A DNA stretch of 64,000 nt from contig CAVRPV010000004.1 in the NCBI GenBank assembly GCA_963723235.1, positions 157,446-221,445 on the forward strand, in the 5' to 3' direction. The stretch comes from CAIRTM01 sp963723235 (GTDB lineage Bacteria; Desulfobacterota; WTBG01; CAIYCZ01; CAIRTM01). Below are positions 9,308-18,460 of the stretch, one piece after another. The notes under the pieces are model-generated. The model did not search any database. It saw nothing but the letters and a program-made list of their open reading frames with translations, and was not told the origin of the DNA. The position numbers and the translations under genes are program-made. Position 1 is the first letter of the stretch, and every line of letters begins with the position of its first letter.

Positions 9308-9513
9308 ACCGGCCGTTCCATATACATGTCTAAAAAACATTACCGCGTCAAAGGTTAGCTGAGATTAAGCTTGCCATACTTTGAAGAAAAGTTACAACAA
9401 AAACCAACCGGTGCTTGTGAATATGACTGCGTGTATGCCGCGGCGTCGCGATGATCATAAAAAATTTGAGCGAATGAACATAACAAAATAAATAATGCCG
9501 ATGGGGGGGATGT

Positions 9514-9702
9514 ATGAAGTATGTACTGCTGTTGTGCTGCGCAACTGCAATGCTGCTAAGAACAAGCGCAGCTGTGCTGGAAAAAATGGAATGGAAACCG
9601 GATCGGGAAGTCAGGCTCGATGACACGCCGATTGATATGGCCATTGCCGCCGAAGGCACTACAGCAGAAATGCAAACCAATAGACTGACGAACCCGGAAT
9701 GA
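9514..9702 (+). CDS. Small secreted protein, 62 aa
   Basis: A short gene with a good start context (a run of G at about 9500-9510 before the ATG). The product begins with a signal-peptide-like segment (KYVLLLCCATAMLL, with Ala-x-Ala-like SAA near residue 19) followed by about 40 charged residues. It is followed directly by a strong hairpin with a T-run, which supports transcription as a single unit. No family is recognised. It stands between two minus-strand genes, so it is monocistronic. Confidence 0.45.
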   Translation: MKYVLLLCCATAMLLRTSAAVLEKMEWKPDREVRLDDTPIDMAIAAEGTTAEMQTNRLTNPE

Positions 9703-9730
9703 GGATTTCCTCAAGCCGGGATTTATTTTT
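9693..9730 (+). terminator. Rho-independent terminator of the small secreted gene
   Basis: A bulged stem: CCCGG (9693-9697), AAT, GAGGA, TT, TCCTC, AAG, CCGGG (9716-9720), followed by ATTTATTTTT. Both five-base stems pair perfectly and the internal 3/3 loop is symmetric. It contains the stop codon of the 62-aa gene and ends on the stop of the convergent ExeA-type ATPase, so it also separates the two transcripts. Confidence 0.7.
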
Positions 9731-10832
9731 CACCCTTGTGCTCTGGTTTCGCTTGCCCCAGTTCCTGCAAAATGCCGGAGAACATCTCCTCATAGGCCTC
9801 CATGCCCGGTTTGTCCTCAAGGGTTTTGATACGATTAAGCAGGAGCCTGATATCCTCCTGGTTGCGCTTGAGGACATCCCCGTTCTTAATCAACTTTCGA
9901 ATAATCAGGGCAATTTCATATACATTGTTATTTAATTCCTGAAGCCTTTTCTCAACACGTTCAAGCCTCACGTCTGCGCCTTCAAAATTTTGCGCCAGCA
10001 TTTCCTGCATGCCGACACCCAGGCCCATTTTACGTCGGTCCTGGAGAACCAGCTCGATTATGTCTTTGCCGATTTTGCGCTGCTGCTCGGCAAAACCGTA
10101 AACAAGAGCGAGATCGCAAATAAGATTCACAACACGGGGAATACCATTTGAATTTTCAAATATGGCTTGAACCGCTTCAGGGTTGAAGATGTTCAGGTCT
10201 TCTGAGCCGGCGCTTTTAAGACGATGCTGAATATAAATGGTTGTTTCATTGCTGTCCAGCGGTTCCAGGTGATAGTGCACCGTAATACGCTGACGCAGCT
10301 GGGTGAGCCGCGGACTGTTGAGCTTATCCTTTAAGTTGGGCTGACCGGAAAGAATGATATGAACAAGCGGAACCTTCTCATCATTGAGATTTGATATCAT
10401 GCGAACTTCTTCAAGGGTCTCAAAGGGCAGGTTCTGGGCCTCATCCAGAATCAGAACTACCGGCTGCCGCTGCCGGTAGCATTCCAGCAGATAGCTGTTG
10501 AGCAGCTCATACATCTGTGTCCTGCCTTTGCCGGCATAGGGCAGGTTCCACTCCGCCAGTATGGCCTCAAGCAGCTCAAGCGGTTGAATATTCGTCTGAA
10601 AAATGAGCGCCACGCGGGAGGAATCGGTGTCAAGATTGCGCAGGAGGTAATTAAGCAGTGTTGTTTTGCCTGCGCCGACCTCGCCGGTAAGAACCATGAA
10701 ACCGGACTGCGATGAAAGGCCGTAGTCCAGATAGGTCAGGGCCATTTCATGTTTTTTACTCAAATACAGAAAGTCAGGATCCGGTAATGCGTTAAAGGGC
10801 TTTTCGCGAAAGCCGTAAAAGGCTTCATACAT
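9723..10832 (-). CDS. ExeA/GspA-type AAA ATPase of exopolysaccharide locus
   Basis: 369 aa. Starts MYEAFYGFREKPF, the hallmark N-terminus of the ExeA-like ATPases found in exosortase-type EPS loci. Walker A is GEVGAGKT at residues 50-57, Walker B is VVLILDEAQNL, and the sensor region is ILSGQPNLKDKL. The last ~100 residues (VRLERVEKRLQEL onward) are coiled-coil-like and probably mediate oligomerisation. Last gene of the minus-strand operon Wza-barrel-Wzz-kinase-kinase-ATPase. The role is likely energising or regulating assembly of the secretion machinery at the inner membrane; this is family-based inference. Frame intact. Confidence 0.85.
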   Translation of the reverse strand: MYEAFYGFREKPFNALPDPDFLYLSKKHEMALTYLDYGLSSQSGFMVLTGEVGAGKTTLLNYLLRNLDTDSSRVALIFQTNIQPLELLEAILAEWNLPYAGKGRTQMYELLNSYLLECYRQRQPVVLILDEAQNLPFETLEEVRMISNLNDEKVPLVHIILSGQPNLKDKLNSPRLTQLRQRITVHYHLEPLDSNETTIYIQHRLKSAGSEDLNIFNPEAVQAIFENSNGIPRVVNLICDLALVYGFAEQQRKIGKDIIELVLQDRRKMGLGVGMQEMLAQNFEGADVRLERVEKRLQELNNNVYEIALIIRKLIKNGDVLKRNQEDIRLLLNRIKTLEDKPGMEAYEEMFSGILQELGQAKPEHKGEK

Positions 10833-10856
10833 GGCAAAGCTTGCTATCCTGAAAAG

Positions 10857-11597
10857 TTAAACAAACCGTTTATTAAAAACAGCGCCCAGTATTTTGTCTT
10901 TATCAAGATGCCCTACCGCTTTGGCTGCTCTATGCTGCCTAACAATACCGTGCTCTACCACAAACAGGGTCCGGTCGATACAATCGCAAAGAATAATTGC
11001 GTCATCTCCATCGCTAAGCGCAGGGCCGTCAATAATTATATACAAATCCTTACGACGGCTTTTCATCTCGTGAAGCATTTCACGCATTTTGCGTGAGCGT
11101 AAAAGTTCCTCAGACTTAAGGCTCCTGCGGCCCAGGGGCAACAGCAACAGCCGCTCAATGCCGGGACAGATCAGCAGATCAGAAAGCGGGATATTGTCGT
11201 GCAGGCAGTCTAATAAGCCGGGCTGCTCGTCGATGCCCAGGTATTTAAGTACTGAAGGATTTTTTACATTACTGTCAATGAGCAAAACCGCATGATCAAC
11301 TTCACGGGCAAAGGTGATTGCTAAATTAATCGCAGTAAACGTTTTTCCTTCCCGGTTCTGTGTACTGGTTATTAACAACGTGCGGTCATCGCAGCCCCAG
11401 GTTTCGGCAACAACTTTTATTCTCAGCAGGTTGAACCGCTCATGCAGATCCTGATCCACGAAGGGGGGGGCAAGTAATTTATGTTGCACAACCACAGATT
11501 CCGAATACCTGATAGTACGTGCGGATGGGAATCCCCTAAGCTCGTGTTTTGCTGCGGCATTTACTGCTACAATCCCAGGATCCAGGCGTCCCTCCAC
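10857..11597 (-). CDS. CpsD/CapB-like tyrosine-kinase-type ATPase, copy 1 (N-terminus damaged)
   Basis: About 246 aa from a GTG at 11597. It is a near-copy of the next gene upstream: both share VVVQHKxL, STQNxEGKTFTAINLAITFAREVDH, NPSVLKYLGIDEQPGLLDCLHDN and ILGAVFNKR. The nucleotide-binding site is atypical: STQNREGKT in place of the usual SxxPGEGKS. The Walker A' motif ends in DSNVKNPS and Walker B is YIIIDGPA. The normal MSRIxxAL N-terminus is missing. An ATG at 11622 reads MKNRF and then hits a stop, but dropping one T from the TTTT at 11607-11610 gives MKNRFNKAVEGR, a plausible counterpart of MSRIKDALQKARQER. The Tyr-rich C-terminal cluster of classic BY-kinases is absent. Partner would be the Wzz-like protein. 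Confidence 0.8.
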   Translation of the reverse strand: MEGRLDPGIVAVNAAAKHELRGFPSARTIRYSESVVVQHKLLAPPFVDQDLHERFNLLRIKVVAETWGCDDRTLLITSTQNREGKTFTAINLAITFAREVDHAVLLIDSNVKNPSVLKYLGIDEQPGLLDCLHDNIPLSDLLICPGIERLLLLPLGRRSLKSEELLRSRKMREMLHEMKSRRKDLYIIIDGPALSDGDDAIILCDCIDRTLFVVEHGIVRQHRAAKAVGHLDKDKILGAVFNKRFV

Positions 11598-11669
11598 TGC
11601 TTTATTAAAACCTGTTTTTCATGGGGGTAAAAGTATTTTCGCGTTTCTTTAATAGTTCCAAGCCTGTCA

Positions 11670-12440
11670 TTACCCGACCCGTTTATTAAAAACAGCACCC
11701 AGTATTTTTTCCTTATCCAGATGCGCTACAGCTGCGGCTAGCTTATTCTGTTTTACAATACCGTGCTCAACAACAAACAGTGTCTGATCGATAAAATCGG
11801 ACAGAACAATTGCATCAACGCCATCCGTCAGCGCGGGGCCGTCAAGAATAATATACAGGTCTGGATTGCGCCGCTTCATCTCCTGCAATACCTCGCGCGT
11901 TTTGCGTGAGCGCAGCAGTTCCGCGGATTTGAGCCTCCCGCAACCCAACGGCAGCAGCAGCAGCCGCTCTATGCCGGGGCAAATCAGCATGTCAGAAAGC
12001 GGCACATTATCATGCAGACAATCCAACAACCCGGGCTGCTCGTCGATGCCCAGATATTTAAGGACTGAAGGATTTTTTACATTGATATCCACAAGCAAAA
12101 CCTTGTGATCAACCTCACGTGCAAAGGTAATTGCTAGGTTAATCGCAGTAAACGTTTTTCCTTCCTGGTTCTGCGTACTGGTTATTAAAAACGTACGGTC
12201 ATCAGTCTGCAGGGTTGCGGAAACAATTTTTGTTCGCAACAACCTGAACCTTTCGTTCAGATCATTATCAACAAAGGGGTATGTCAATATTTTATGTTGA
12301 ACAACTACGGGTTCTGAATAGTTGATAACGCGCGCATGAGGAAATCCGGCTACCGGGGGTTTAGGTTGACTTGGTAATCCTGCCGCAGTCTCCGGGCGTT
12401 CCTGCCTGGCTTTTTGTAAGGCATCTTTTATTCGGCTCAT
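11670..12440 (-). CDS. CpsD/CapB-like tyrosine-kinase-type ATPase, copy 2
   Basis: 256 aa, starting MSRIKDALQKARQER, typical of EPS-locus autokinases. Walker A is STQNQEGKT at residues 88-96, lacking the usual Pro-Gly, and Walker A' is LLVDINVKNPS. Walker B is YIILDGPALTDG. It ends VFNKRVG without a C-terminal tyrosine tail, so it may regulate Wzz by nucleotide binding rather than by autophosphorylation on a Tyr cluster. It lies 27 bases after the Wzz gene and is followed by a tandem duplicate. Intact. Confidence 0.85.
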   Translation of the reverse strand: MSRIKDALQKARQERPETAAGLPSQPKPPVAGFPHARVINYSEPVVVQHKILTYPFVDNDLNERFRLLRTKIVSATLQTDDRTFLITSTQNQEGKTFTAINLAITFAREVDHKVLLVDINVKNPSVLKYLGIDEQPGLLDCLHDNVPLSDMLICPGIERLLLLPLGCGRLKSAELLRSRKTREVLQEMKRRNPDLYIILDGPALTDGVDAIVLSDFIDQTLFVVEHGIVKQNKLAAAVAHLDKEKILGAVFNKRVG

Positions 12441-12467
12441 ATAAAGGGCATCCTTTTGTCCCCCTGA

Positions 12468-14144
12468 TTACAATCCTGTCAAAGCAAGCTTTGTTTGAAT
12501 CAGTGAAAAAATCCTAACAATCAAAACATCAATTTTTATATAAAAAAGATCAACAGCAACAACAACGCCGATAAGCAAAACAATCACGGCAACCCGCACG
12601 AAGACCTTATTAAACCTGGCACGCGGAGCCTTGTCACCGGACACCACCATCGGCAGATCAACTACAACAGCTAGTCCCTGTAATTGCAATAAATCATGGG
12701 GTCCTCGCACGGTTTTTGATAGATAATCCCACCCAAGCAACAAACCGACTCCAATAGAAAGTCCCAAAAAAATAGAAACACCTATGATTATTGGAATATT
12801 TGGCTTATATGGCTTCAATGGAACCACTGGCGGCTGACCGATGGAAAGACGGCCTCCCAACTCCCTTTTTTCCATTTCAGCGGAGCTCTGCATGGTCTGA
12901 ACCTGGCTGGCCAGATCATTAAAGCGTTTTTGGGCACTCTCGCGATCGCGCTCAAGAATAAGCCATTCTTTTTCTACCAATGGAGTCATGCCCACCCGGC
13001 GCTCATACTCCTTGAGATCGGTTTGATATTCCGCCCTCTGAAGCTTGAGCGCTTCCATGTCAGCCTTGACTTCTTCCAGCTGAATCGCGAGTTGAGTATA
13101 GCTTGGATTAAAAGCTCCTCCGGCGTTTTCTGCAACATACCGCTCAGCTTGCGTTCGTTTTCCCTGGTCAGGCTGCTCCCTATCCTGGACCTTTGCTGAG
13201 CCCTGTTTTTCACGCAAGGCTTGCAGTTCAACAATTTCATTCTGCGCACGCCGCACATCAGGGTGGCGATCTGAATACCGCGCGCGCAACTGCCCCAATT
13301 CCGCCTGAAGTGCTGCCAGACGCTCTTCCGGTGTAACAATGCGATCACCGGACAGGCCGGTCATCCCAAGAGCGGGGCTCATTTTGCTCAGTTCTGACTC
13401 AAGGGTTCTCCGCTGGCTGAGCAGCAGCATCTCTTTTTGTTCAAGGGCGAACAGTCGCTGATTAATCTCCTCAACCATCCGGTAATTCATCTGAAAAAGC
13501 TCAGGCAGTTCATTGACATGTTTTTGCTTAAAATTTGATATTTGTTGATCTATAAACGCCATTTCGCGCCTGAGCCGCTCGCGTTCAGCTTCAAAAAAAC
13601 TCTCGCCCTGGGAGCTGCTTGCTTCACGAAATTTTCTAAAAAGCTCGATAAAGCTGGTTGCAAGAGCATTGGCAACATAATAGGCTTTTCTGGGATCGGC
13701 GTGGTCAAAAGAAAAAGTAAAACCTGTTATGATCTCCTCGTTCTTGCCATATTTCGAAGGTACTTCTGTATAGTCGTATTTAAGGACGTAGTGGTTCTTA
13801 AAATTTTCCATCAAATCGCTGATGGCTACCTTTCCCACCTGTTCAGGATAGAGATCCAGCTCATTTATAAGTTTAATACTATTATCAGGAGAAAGCGCCA
13901 TGGCTTCAATAAAAATCAGCATGGCCTCAAGATACATGTTCATTACTTCAAGCTTGGCCCAGTCCGGCAACTGCGCCTGCATATAAAACATTTTTGTTTC
14001 AGAACGATATACTTTCGGCAACTTAAACGCTACAGTGGTTCCAAGAAACACGGATATGACAAGCGGCACAATAATAAAGTATTTACCCCGCCTGATCAGA
14101 TCAAGGTACTGCGAAATCAGCTGTTGGACAGTTTTTTGTTCCAT
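12468..14144 (-). CDS. Wzz/GumC-type polysaccharide chain-length determinant
   Basis: 558 aa inner-membrane protein. The first membrane segment is at about residues 20-40 (YFIIVPLVISVFLGTTVAF), followed by the Wzz beta/alpha domain (KVYRSETKMFY). A long coiled coil spans about 170-420 with many Glu/Arg/Leu heptads. The second membrane segment is IIIGVSIFLGLSIGVGLL (about 455), then a further hydrophobic segment near 515-540. Length and coiled coil match the XrtA/PEP-CTERM-type chain-length proteins, which set polymer length and form the periplasmic part of the exporter. Its kinase partners lie directly downstream. Frame intact. Confidence 0.9.
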   Translation of the reverse strand: MEQKTVQQLISQYLDLIRRGKYFIIVPLVISVFLGTTVAFKLPKVYRSETKMFYMQAQLPDWAKLEVMNMYLEAMLIFIEAMALSPDNSIKLINELDLYPEQVGKVAISDLMENFKNHYVLKYDYTEVPSKYGKNEEIITGFTFSFDHADPRKAYYVANALATSFIELFRKFREASSSQGESFFEAERERLRREMAFIDQQISNFKQKHVNELPELFQMNYRMVEEINQRLFALEQKEMLLLSQRRTLESELSKMSPALGMTGLSGDRIVTPEERLAALQAELGQLRARYSDRHPDVRRAQNEIVELQALREKQGSAKVQDREQPDQGKRTQAERYVAENAGGAFNPSYTQLAIQLEEVKADMEALKLQRAEYQTDLKEYERRVGMTPLVEKEWLILERDRESAQKRFNDLASQVQTMQSSAEMEKRELGGRLSIGQPPVVPLKPYKPNIPIIIGVSIFLGLSIGVGLLLGWDYLSKTVRGPHDLLQLQGLAVVVDLPMVVSGDKAPRARFNKVFVRVAVIVLLIGVVVAVDLFYIKIDVLIVRIFSLIQTKLALTGL

Positions 14145-14178
14145 TAGCGTAAAACCAAATTGCGAAGTGGGATAAATC

Positions 14179-15478
14179 TTAAATCAATATAAAATAAATT
14201 TGCGTGCGTAGTGCTGGTCGTTCGAGTCCTTGATATTGAGTATATCTAAACTGATATCCAATGGTTGTTTGCAGCCAGCGATAGGCCATGTATGACAAAG
14301 ATGGTTGTACAATATAGGTTAGGTATCCCGGTCTTCCTCCTACGAACTCATTATCAGAGCTGTCTGAGTATGCCCGAACAAACCGCAAATCCAAGCTTGC
14401 ATTCAGCCGTTGGGTAATTCTGTAGTCGGTCCGAGAGAGAAAGGATGTACTTTCATAATTAGCGCCTTCAGGACTAACGCTAACATCTTATGCGCCTCAA
14501 AGCCAAACAAAAAATCATTAAAGCGTTTTTGATACTCAATCACGCCAACCCAGCCGCTGCCATTTCCTGATGTGTTGACAGTACCAGTTTTATCTATCTT
14601 CTCGCTACTATCTGTATTCGCTATACCGCAAACCGAACTGGGCAAGGAGCTTGCCATCGTTTTCGAACATATGTTCAAAGCCCCCGGTAATACTATAATT
14701 TTTCATCTCATAGTTGTAATTAGAATAATTATAGAAGGGGTCATTAGCGGGATCAAGCGTATTATCGTTCCCATTAAAATTATAATAAAAATAACCCGCA
14801 TTGAACAAAAGATTCGTACGCGGACTAAGGCTGTAGTTGTAGAACCCTACGAGCGAGTAAAAGTCGCTTCCGTTGGTTGTGATGCTATCATACTCTGACA
14901 AAGTACCTGTCAGCCCTATGGTGCTGCGCGGAGTTAAAATATAGGAAAAACCGCCGTTGAAGTCTGTTGTCTTAGTTTTTGTAGCGTGTGTATTGATCAG
15001 TAGGGTCAATAGCCCCGATGTCTTCAAGGCGATTATTAGTCATTATAAACCGCATAACCAGCCCCGAGTGAAAATTCCAAGCGCTCATTCGGAATATAGC
15101 CCAAACTCAATGTATAGTCCTGATTCACGTAATTAAATTTTTTTTCGCTTATATATTCAGCAATATCAAGTCCGACGTGTCGAATTAAGCGAAAAACGCG
15201 GGCTGAATGCTGTGATATCGACTTCAGGCCTGTAATGGTTACTCCAGTCACTAACCCTGTCTTTACCGTCATAGTCTCCAATCTATATTATCCTCATATT
15301 GCCAGCCCATAAGTAAACACAGGCGCTATTTCCAGATACGTCCTGCCGCTGCTGCGGTCGGACTTGGTTTAAGCTTTCCGGGCCAGCTGGTTGACAAATC
15401 GGAGGCCGCACCGCTTTCATAAAGTGGAAGAATCGCAAACGCTACCGCTAACAAAATACGCATACTATAATATTTCAT
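14179..15478 (-). pseudogene. Outer-membrane beta-barrel protein, multiply frameshifted
   Basis: One barrel protein of roughly 430 aa scattered over at least five frame segments. It starts at the ATG at 15478 with a signal peptide (MKYYSMRILLAVAFAILP). Further pieces read YGWQYEDNIDWRL, YDGKDRVSDWSNHYRPEVDI, NQDYTLSLGYIPNERLEFSLGAGY, FNGGFSYILTPRSTIGLTGTLSEYDSI, LFNAGYFYYNFNG and MDLRFVRAYSDSSDNEF. Alternating polar/aromatic strands (GLTGTLSEY, TIGYQFRY) are typical of the uncharacterised outer-membrane barrel encoded with EPS export genes. Its flanking genes are intact, so either this gene is dead or the sequence is locally poor. Confidence 0.75.
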
Positions 15479-15527
15479 GCCACAAACTCCTTTATCGGTT
15501 CGGTCATAAAGGTAAAGTGATCCATGC

Positions 15528-16145
15528 TCAGGGAACAATAATTACATCTCCGGGCTTAAGAGGAATATTTTGTTGAAGATTTTTGCCCCTGACAACCTGA
15601 CTGTAGTTGAATCTTGTTTTTATTTTTTGCCCGCCGAATGTCCGGATAATTTCAACCTTGTTGCTTTTAGCATAAATAGTAAAACCGCCGGCTTTGGCAA
15701 TCGCCTGCAAAACATCCGTATACGACAACAGATCAAATTCACCGGGGTTGTTAACTTCACCCAGAACATAGATCTTTAGGCTCTTGATTTCGACGACCGT
15801 TACGGAGACGGTCGGCTCCCGGATAAACTCCATGTAACGCTTGCCAAGCTCCTGCCTGAGAGCGTCAACAGTCAGACCGACAGCCTGTACTGCATCAACC
15901 AGGGGAAGCGAAATCTTACCGTCGGGCTGAACAATCACATCCGTATCAAGATCCTCCTGCCCCCAAACCGCTATGTGCAGCTTGTCACCATATCCTATTA
16001 CAAAACCCTCTTCAGTATGCAGGGTTTGCATAATGTCTGCAACGGAATTTAGAACAGTGTATTCACTGGCACAGGAGCAGAGAAGAACCGCGCAGGCCAT
16101 ACAAAAAAGATACCATTTTTTCGATATATGTCCCAATCCGTTCAT
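15528..16145 (-). CDS. Wza-like polysaccharide export lipoprotein
   Basis: 205 aa, starting MNGLGHISKKW with lipobox LCSC (Cys at about residue 25). It contains the poly-export domain (YGDKLHIAVWGQEDLDTDVIVQPDGKISLPL) and a SLBB-type segment (KIYVLGEVNNPGEFDLLSYTDVLQAIAKAGG), ending PLKPGDVIIVP. The short length matches the XrtA-type export protein rather than the 380-aa E. coli Wza. It forms the outer-membrane exit for polysaccharide and is the first gene of the minus-strand EPS export operon. Intact. Confidence 0.9.
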   Translation of the reverse strand: MNGLGHISKKWYLFCMACAVLLCSCASEYTVLNSVADIMQTLHTEEGFVIGYGDKLHIAVWGQEDLDTDVIVQPDGKISLPLVDAVQAVGLTVDALRQELGKRYMEFIREPTVSVTVVEIKSLKIYVLGEVNNPGEFDLLSYTDVLQAIAKAGGFTIYAKSNKVEIIRTFGGQKIKTRFNYSQVVRGKNLQQNIPLKPGDVIIVP

Positions 16146-16422
16146 TAGAGTTCAACTCTCATTTAAAAGGTAATAAAAACAAGTTAATCGCCCAAATAGA
16201 TATTAATAATTAACATTTAAAAATCATTCTGTCTATAGGAATATCCGTCCGGGGCTTTCTATGCGCTCTTTGGTTTTTCGGAACCCAGGTAGAATACTTT
16301 ATTTTTTCCCTAATTTTTCATGCTGACAACAGTTCCGAGAACGCAGCCTTATGTGCAGACCGTTTTTAAACTGTGCTTGCGCAGAAAAGTCCCTGGCCAA
16401 CCGCAGTATCCCTTACAGCAGG

Positions 16423-17231
16423 TCATTCATCACCGGACCCAAAGATTACACGCTCGGCGTGGGTGTACACGGTAAAGTTCCCCCCCTTGCAAACCCGACA
16501 ACCGTAACCCCCATATCGCGGGCCTGCAAAACAGTTTGATGCGTAGGCGCTCCGCGAGACAGCAGCAGCGGGATAGCGGCGCGCTTGACTTTCTGCAGAA
16601 TTTCCGATGAAATCCTGCCGGTGCCCAGAAGAAGCGCATGGGAAAGGTCTGTACCCTGCAGCAGGCAATGTCCCAAAGCCTTGTCAACCGCGTTATGCCG
16701 GCCGATATCATCAAAATATGTTTCCGGAATATCACCGTTAAGACTGATGGCGACAGTGTGCACTCCGTGCGTATCCCGGTGCAGCTGCGAGCAGTTCAGC
16801 AGCCAGCGCATGCACGCGACCAGTCTCCCGGGATCAATGCTGAACGTACTGTCAATCGGGTGACGCGCAGCAAGATTAATCATGTTGTCGTACATGACTC
16901 CTTTACCGCAGCCGCTTGTATAAATGCGCTTGCCGAGCAGGGCCGGATCAATACGGTGGGCGGTAGTGATATCAAGGCGCCAGGTTGTTTCATCACAGTA
17001 AAAATCAAGAAACTCTTCAGCGCTCTGAATAAGACCGGAGGTAAACAGATAGCCGACCGCGAATTCCTTTAAATTCGCGGGCGTGCACAGCATCGTGCCA
17101 AGTTCATCGCCGTTTACCTGCAGGGTGCAGGGCACTTCAGTGGCAATGGGCTGGCGCACACATTCCCTTTTGCCGCCTTTGAAACACGTCACATCAATAT
17201 CTACAAATGGACCGAAATTTTGATCAAGCAT
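16423..17231 (-). CDS. fdhD: FdhD sulfurtransferase for formate dehydrogenase maturation (C-terminal frameshift)
   Basis: About 269 aa when one frameshift is corrected. FdhD passes sulfur to the molybdenum/tungsten-bis-MGD cofactor of formate dehydrogenases. Seen: ATEVPCTLQVNG, the sulfur-carrying loop TSGCGKG (Cys108), DIGRHNAVDKALG, and GRISSEILQK. The as-given frame ends ARGGTLPCTPTPSV at 16446, which is not an FdhD ending. Adding one G to the run of seven at 16480-16486 gives ARGGNFTVYTHAERVIFG, the family's normal terminus, stopping at 16423. No formate dehydrogenase gene is in the window, so its client lies elsewhere. Anaerobic formate metabolism is implied. Confidence 0.92.
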
Positions 17232-17289
17232 TGTTCGTTCCGTGTATCCATACCGTTATTATAGTGCCTAAGCACAGCGTTACTTTTTA

Positions 17290-17565
17290 TTACTCAATAG
17301 TGCGTCCCGACGCGGCTGTCTGCTCCAGATAGCGGCGCACCTCGGGTTTGAGGTACATCGTGTCAAGATCCGTCTTTCTCATTACCGCGCCTGCGCAAAG
17401 CCGCGCCAGATCTGCCGCTTGCGTGCAGGCATCAAGAAACATACAGCAACGGCCGTTAACCATGCACATCCCGCCCGGAAAACCTTCAAGCGTTTCGTGG
17501 CGCACGTGGATGCCGAGCGCTTCAAGGATTGATTCAAGCTCCTGAAGGATTTGCTGATCAGTCAT
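17290..17565 (-). CDS. Small conserved-looking cysteine-rich protein, 91 aa
   Basis: 91 aa with no signal peptide. The sequence shows two parts: an N-terminal helix (QQILQELESILEALGI) and a short sheet with GGMCMVNGRCCMFLD, then AADLARLCAGAVMRK. The Gly-Gly-x-Cys and adjacent Cys-Cys resemble small uncharacterised proteins in many anaerobes, but I cannot name a family. It lies 58 bases upstream of fdhD on the same strand and is probably co-transcribed with it. Confidence 0.6.
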   Translation of the reverse strand: MTDQQILQELESILEALGIHVRHETLEGFPGGMCMVNGRCCMFLDACTQAADLARLCAGAVMRKTDLDTMYLKPEVRRYLEQTAASGRTIE

Positions 17566-17628
17566 TGCAAGCCGTCATCTCGATCACTGTGTGTGCCCGC
17601 ACCTTTGCTGTTAAAACATTTCAACACC

Positions 17629-17711
17629 GCCTTACGTAAGGCACTTATAGTGTACCTGCAGAATTGATATCATCTATAAAATATGCTGTACAGTAAAATA
17701 TAGTGTAACCT
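17629..17711. promoter_or_regulatory. Palindrome and paired direct repeats upstream of the Spy/sigma module
   Basis: A perfect 14-base palindrome GCCTTACGTAAGGC (17629-17642) is followed by two near-identical copies of tatagtgta-cct at 17646-17657 and 17699-17711, 53 bases apart, with a small CTGTACAG palindrome between them. The block lies in the divergent gap between the 91-aa gene and the Spy-like gene. This arrangement fits operator sites for a dimeric regulator; the regulator is unknown. Confidence 0.4.
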
Positions 17712-17798
17712 TTTTCGCCTCTCAGCGCACTCTATATGTAGAGGTTGGTCAAATAAACGCACCCCTTAAATACTTTTTTTTGACAGGAGGATTACATT

Positions 17799-18302
17799 AT
17801 GAAACGCACTGCACTATATGTAAGCCTGACCGGTATCATGGCCGCACTGTTGCTCTGCGCGCCCCTGAGCGCATCGGCATTTCAAGGCGCAGGACCCGGG
17901 TATGGCCCCGGCTGCCGGGAACCGAATATTTTGGGCTGTATTGAAACGCTTGATCTTACGGAGAAACAACGCTTTGACATTGATGCCCTGCGAACCGAAG
18001 CCCGGGCTAAAATTATCCCCCTGCGTGATGAGTTGCAGCGCCTTGAAATTCCCGAAGCTCTTTTTGCTCAAAACATTGATACTGCAGCACTTGAAGCACT
18101 GCTTACCCGCAAAAAAAACATTAATACCGAAATAATCCAGATACGTCATGAGACCATGATTGCCGCTGCCAAGCTTTTAACGCCAGAGCAAAAAACAACC
18201 ATGCTTGAGAGAAAAAACTCCTGCCCGTTTTTTGAAGGCGATGGCATACGCGGAGCAGGCAGGCGCGGCCGCGGTCAACAACCGGGCTGCCTGTGGTGGT
18301 AG
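17799..18302 (+). CDS. Spy/CpxP/ZraP-like periplasmic protein
   Basis: 167 aa with a Sec signal peptide (MKRTALYVSLTGIMAALLLCAPLSASA, cleavage near residue 27) and a strong ribosome-binding site, GGAGG, ahead of the start. The mature protein is helical and carries the LTxxQ motifs of the LTXXQ/Spy family: LDLTEKQRFDIDAL and LLTPEQKTTM. Gly/Arg-rich tail with Cys residues (NSCPFF, GCLWW). The family comprises periplasmic chaperones and zinc-binding stress proteins. Next genes are an ECF sigma factor, an anti-sigma factor and a second protein of this class, so it is probably a target or sensor in that circuit. Confidence 0.8.
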   Translation: MKRTALYVSLTGIMAALLLCAPLSASAFQGAGPGYGPGCREPNILGCIETLDLTEKQRFDIDALRTEARAKIIPLRDELQRLEIPEALFAQNIDTAALEALLTRKKNINTEIIQIRHETMIAAAKLLTPEQKTTMLERKNSCPFFEGDGIRGAGRRGRGQQPGCLWW

Positions 18303-18460
18303 ATGCCACAAACATGCCGGGAGTACTCCCCGCGGTGCTTTCGCTTGTTGTAAAAGCCGGCCCTTTGATTTTGTCGCTCTTTGGGCATACGAGCCGTACC
18401 CGCTATTCAGATAGAGATACACTCTTGCATTTGAGATATGGCAATTGTATAGATGAAATC

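Noticed and set aside
9723..16145. Full exosortase/PEP-CTERM system
   Set aside because: Wzz-, Wza- and ExeA-like genes of that type are present, but no exosortase and no PEP-CTERM tail was found in the window.
16423..16500. Programmed frameshifting or phase variation at the fdhD G-run
   Set aside because: Many unrelated genes in the window have similar indels, so an error is the simpler explanation; kept only as a check.
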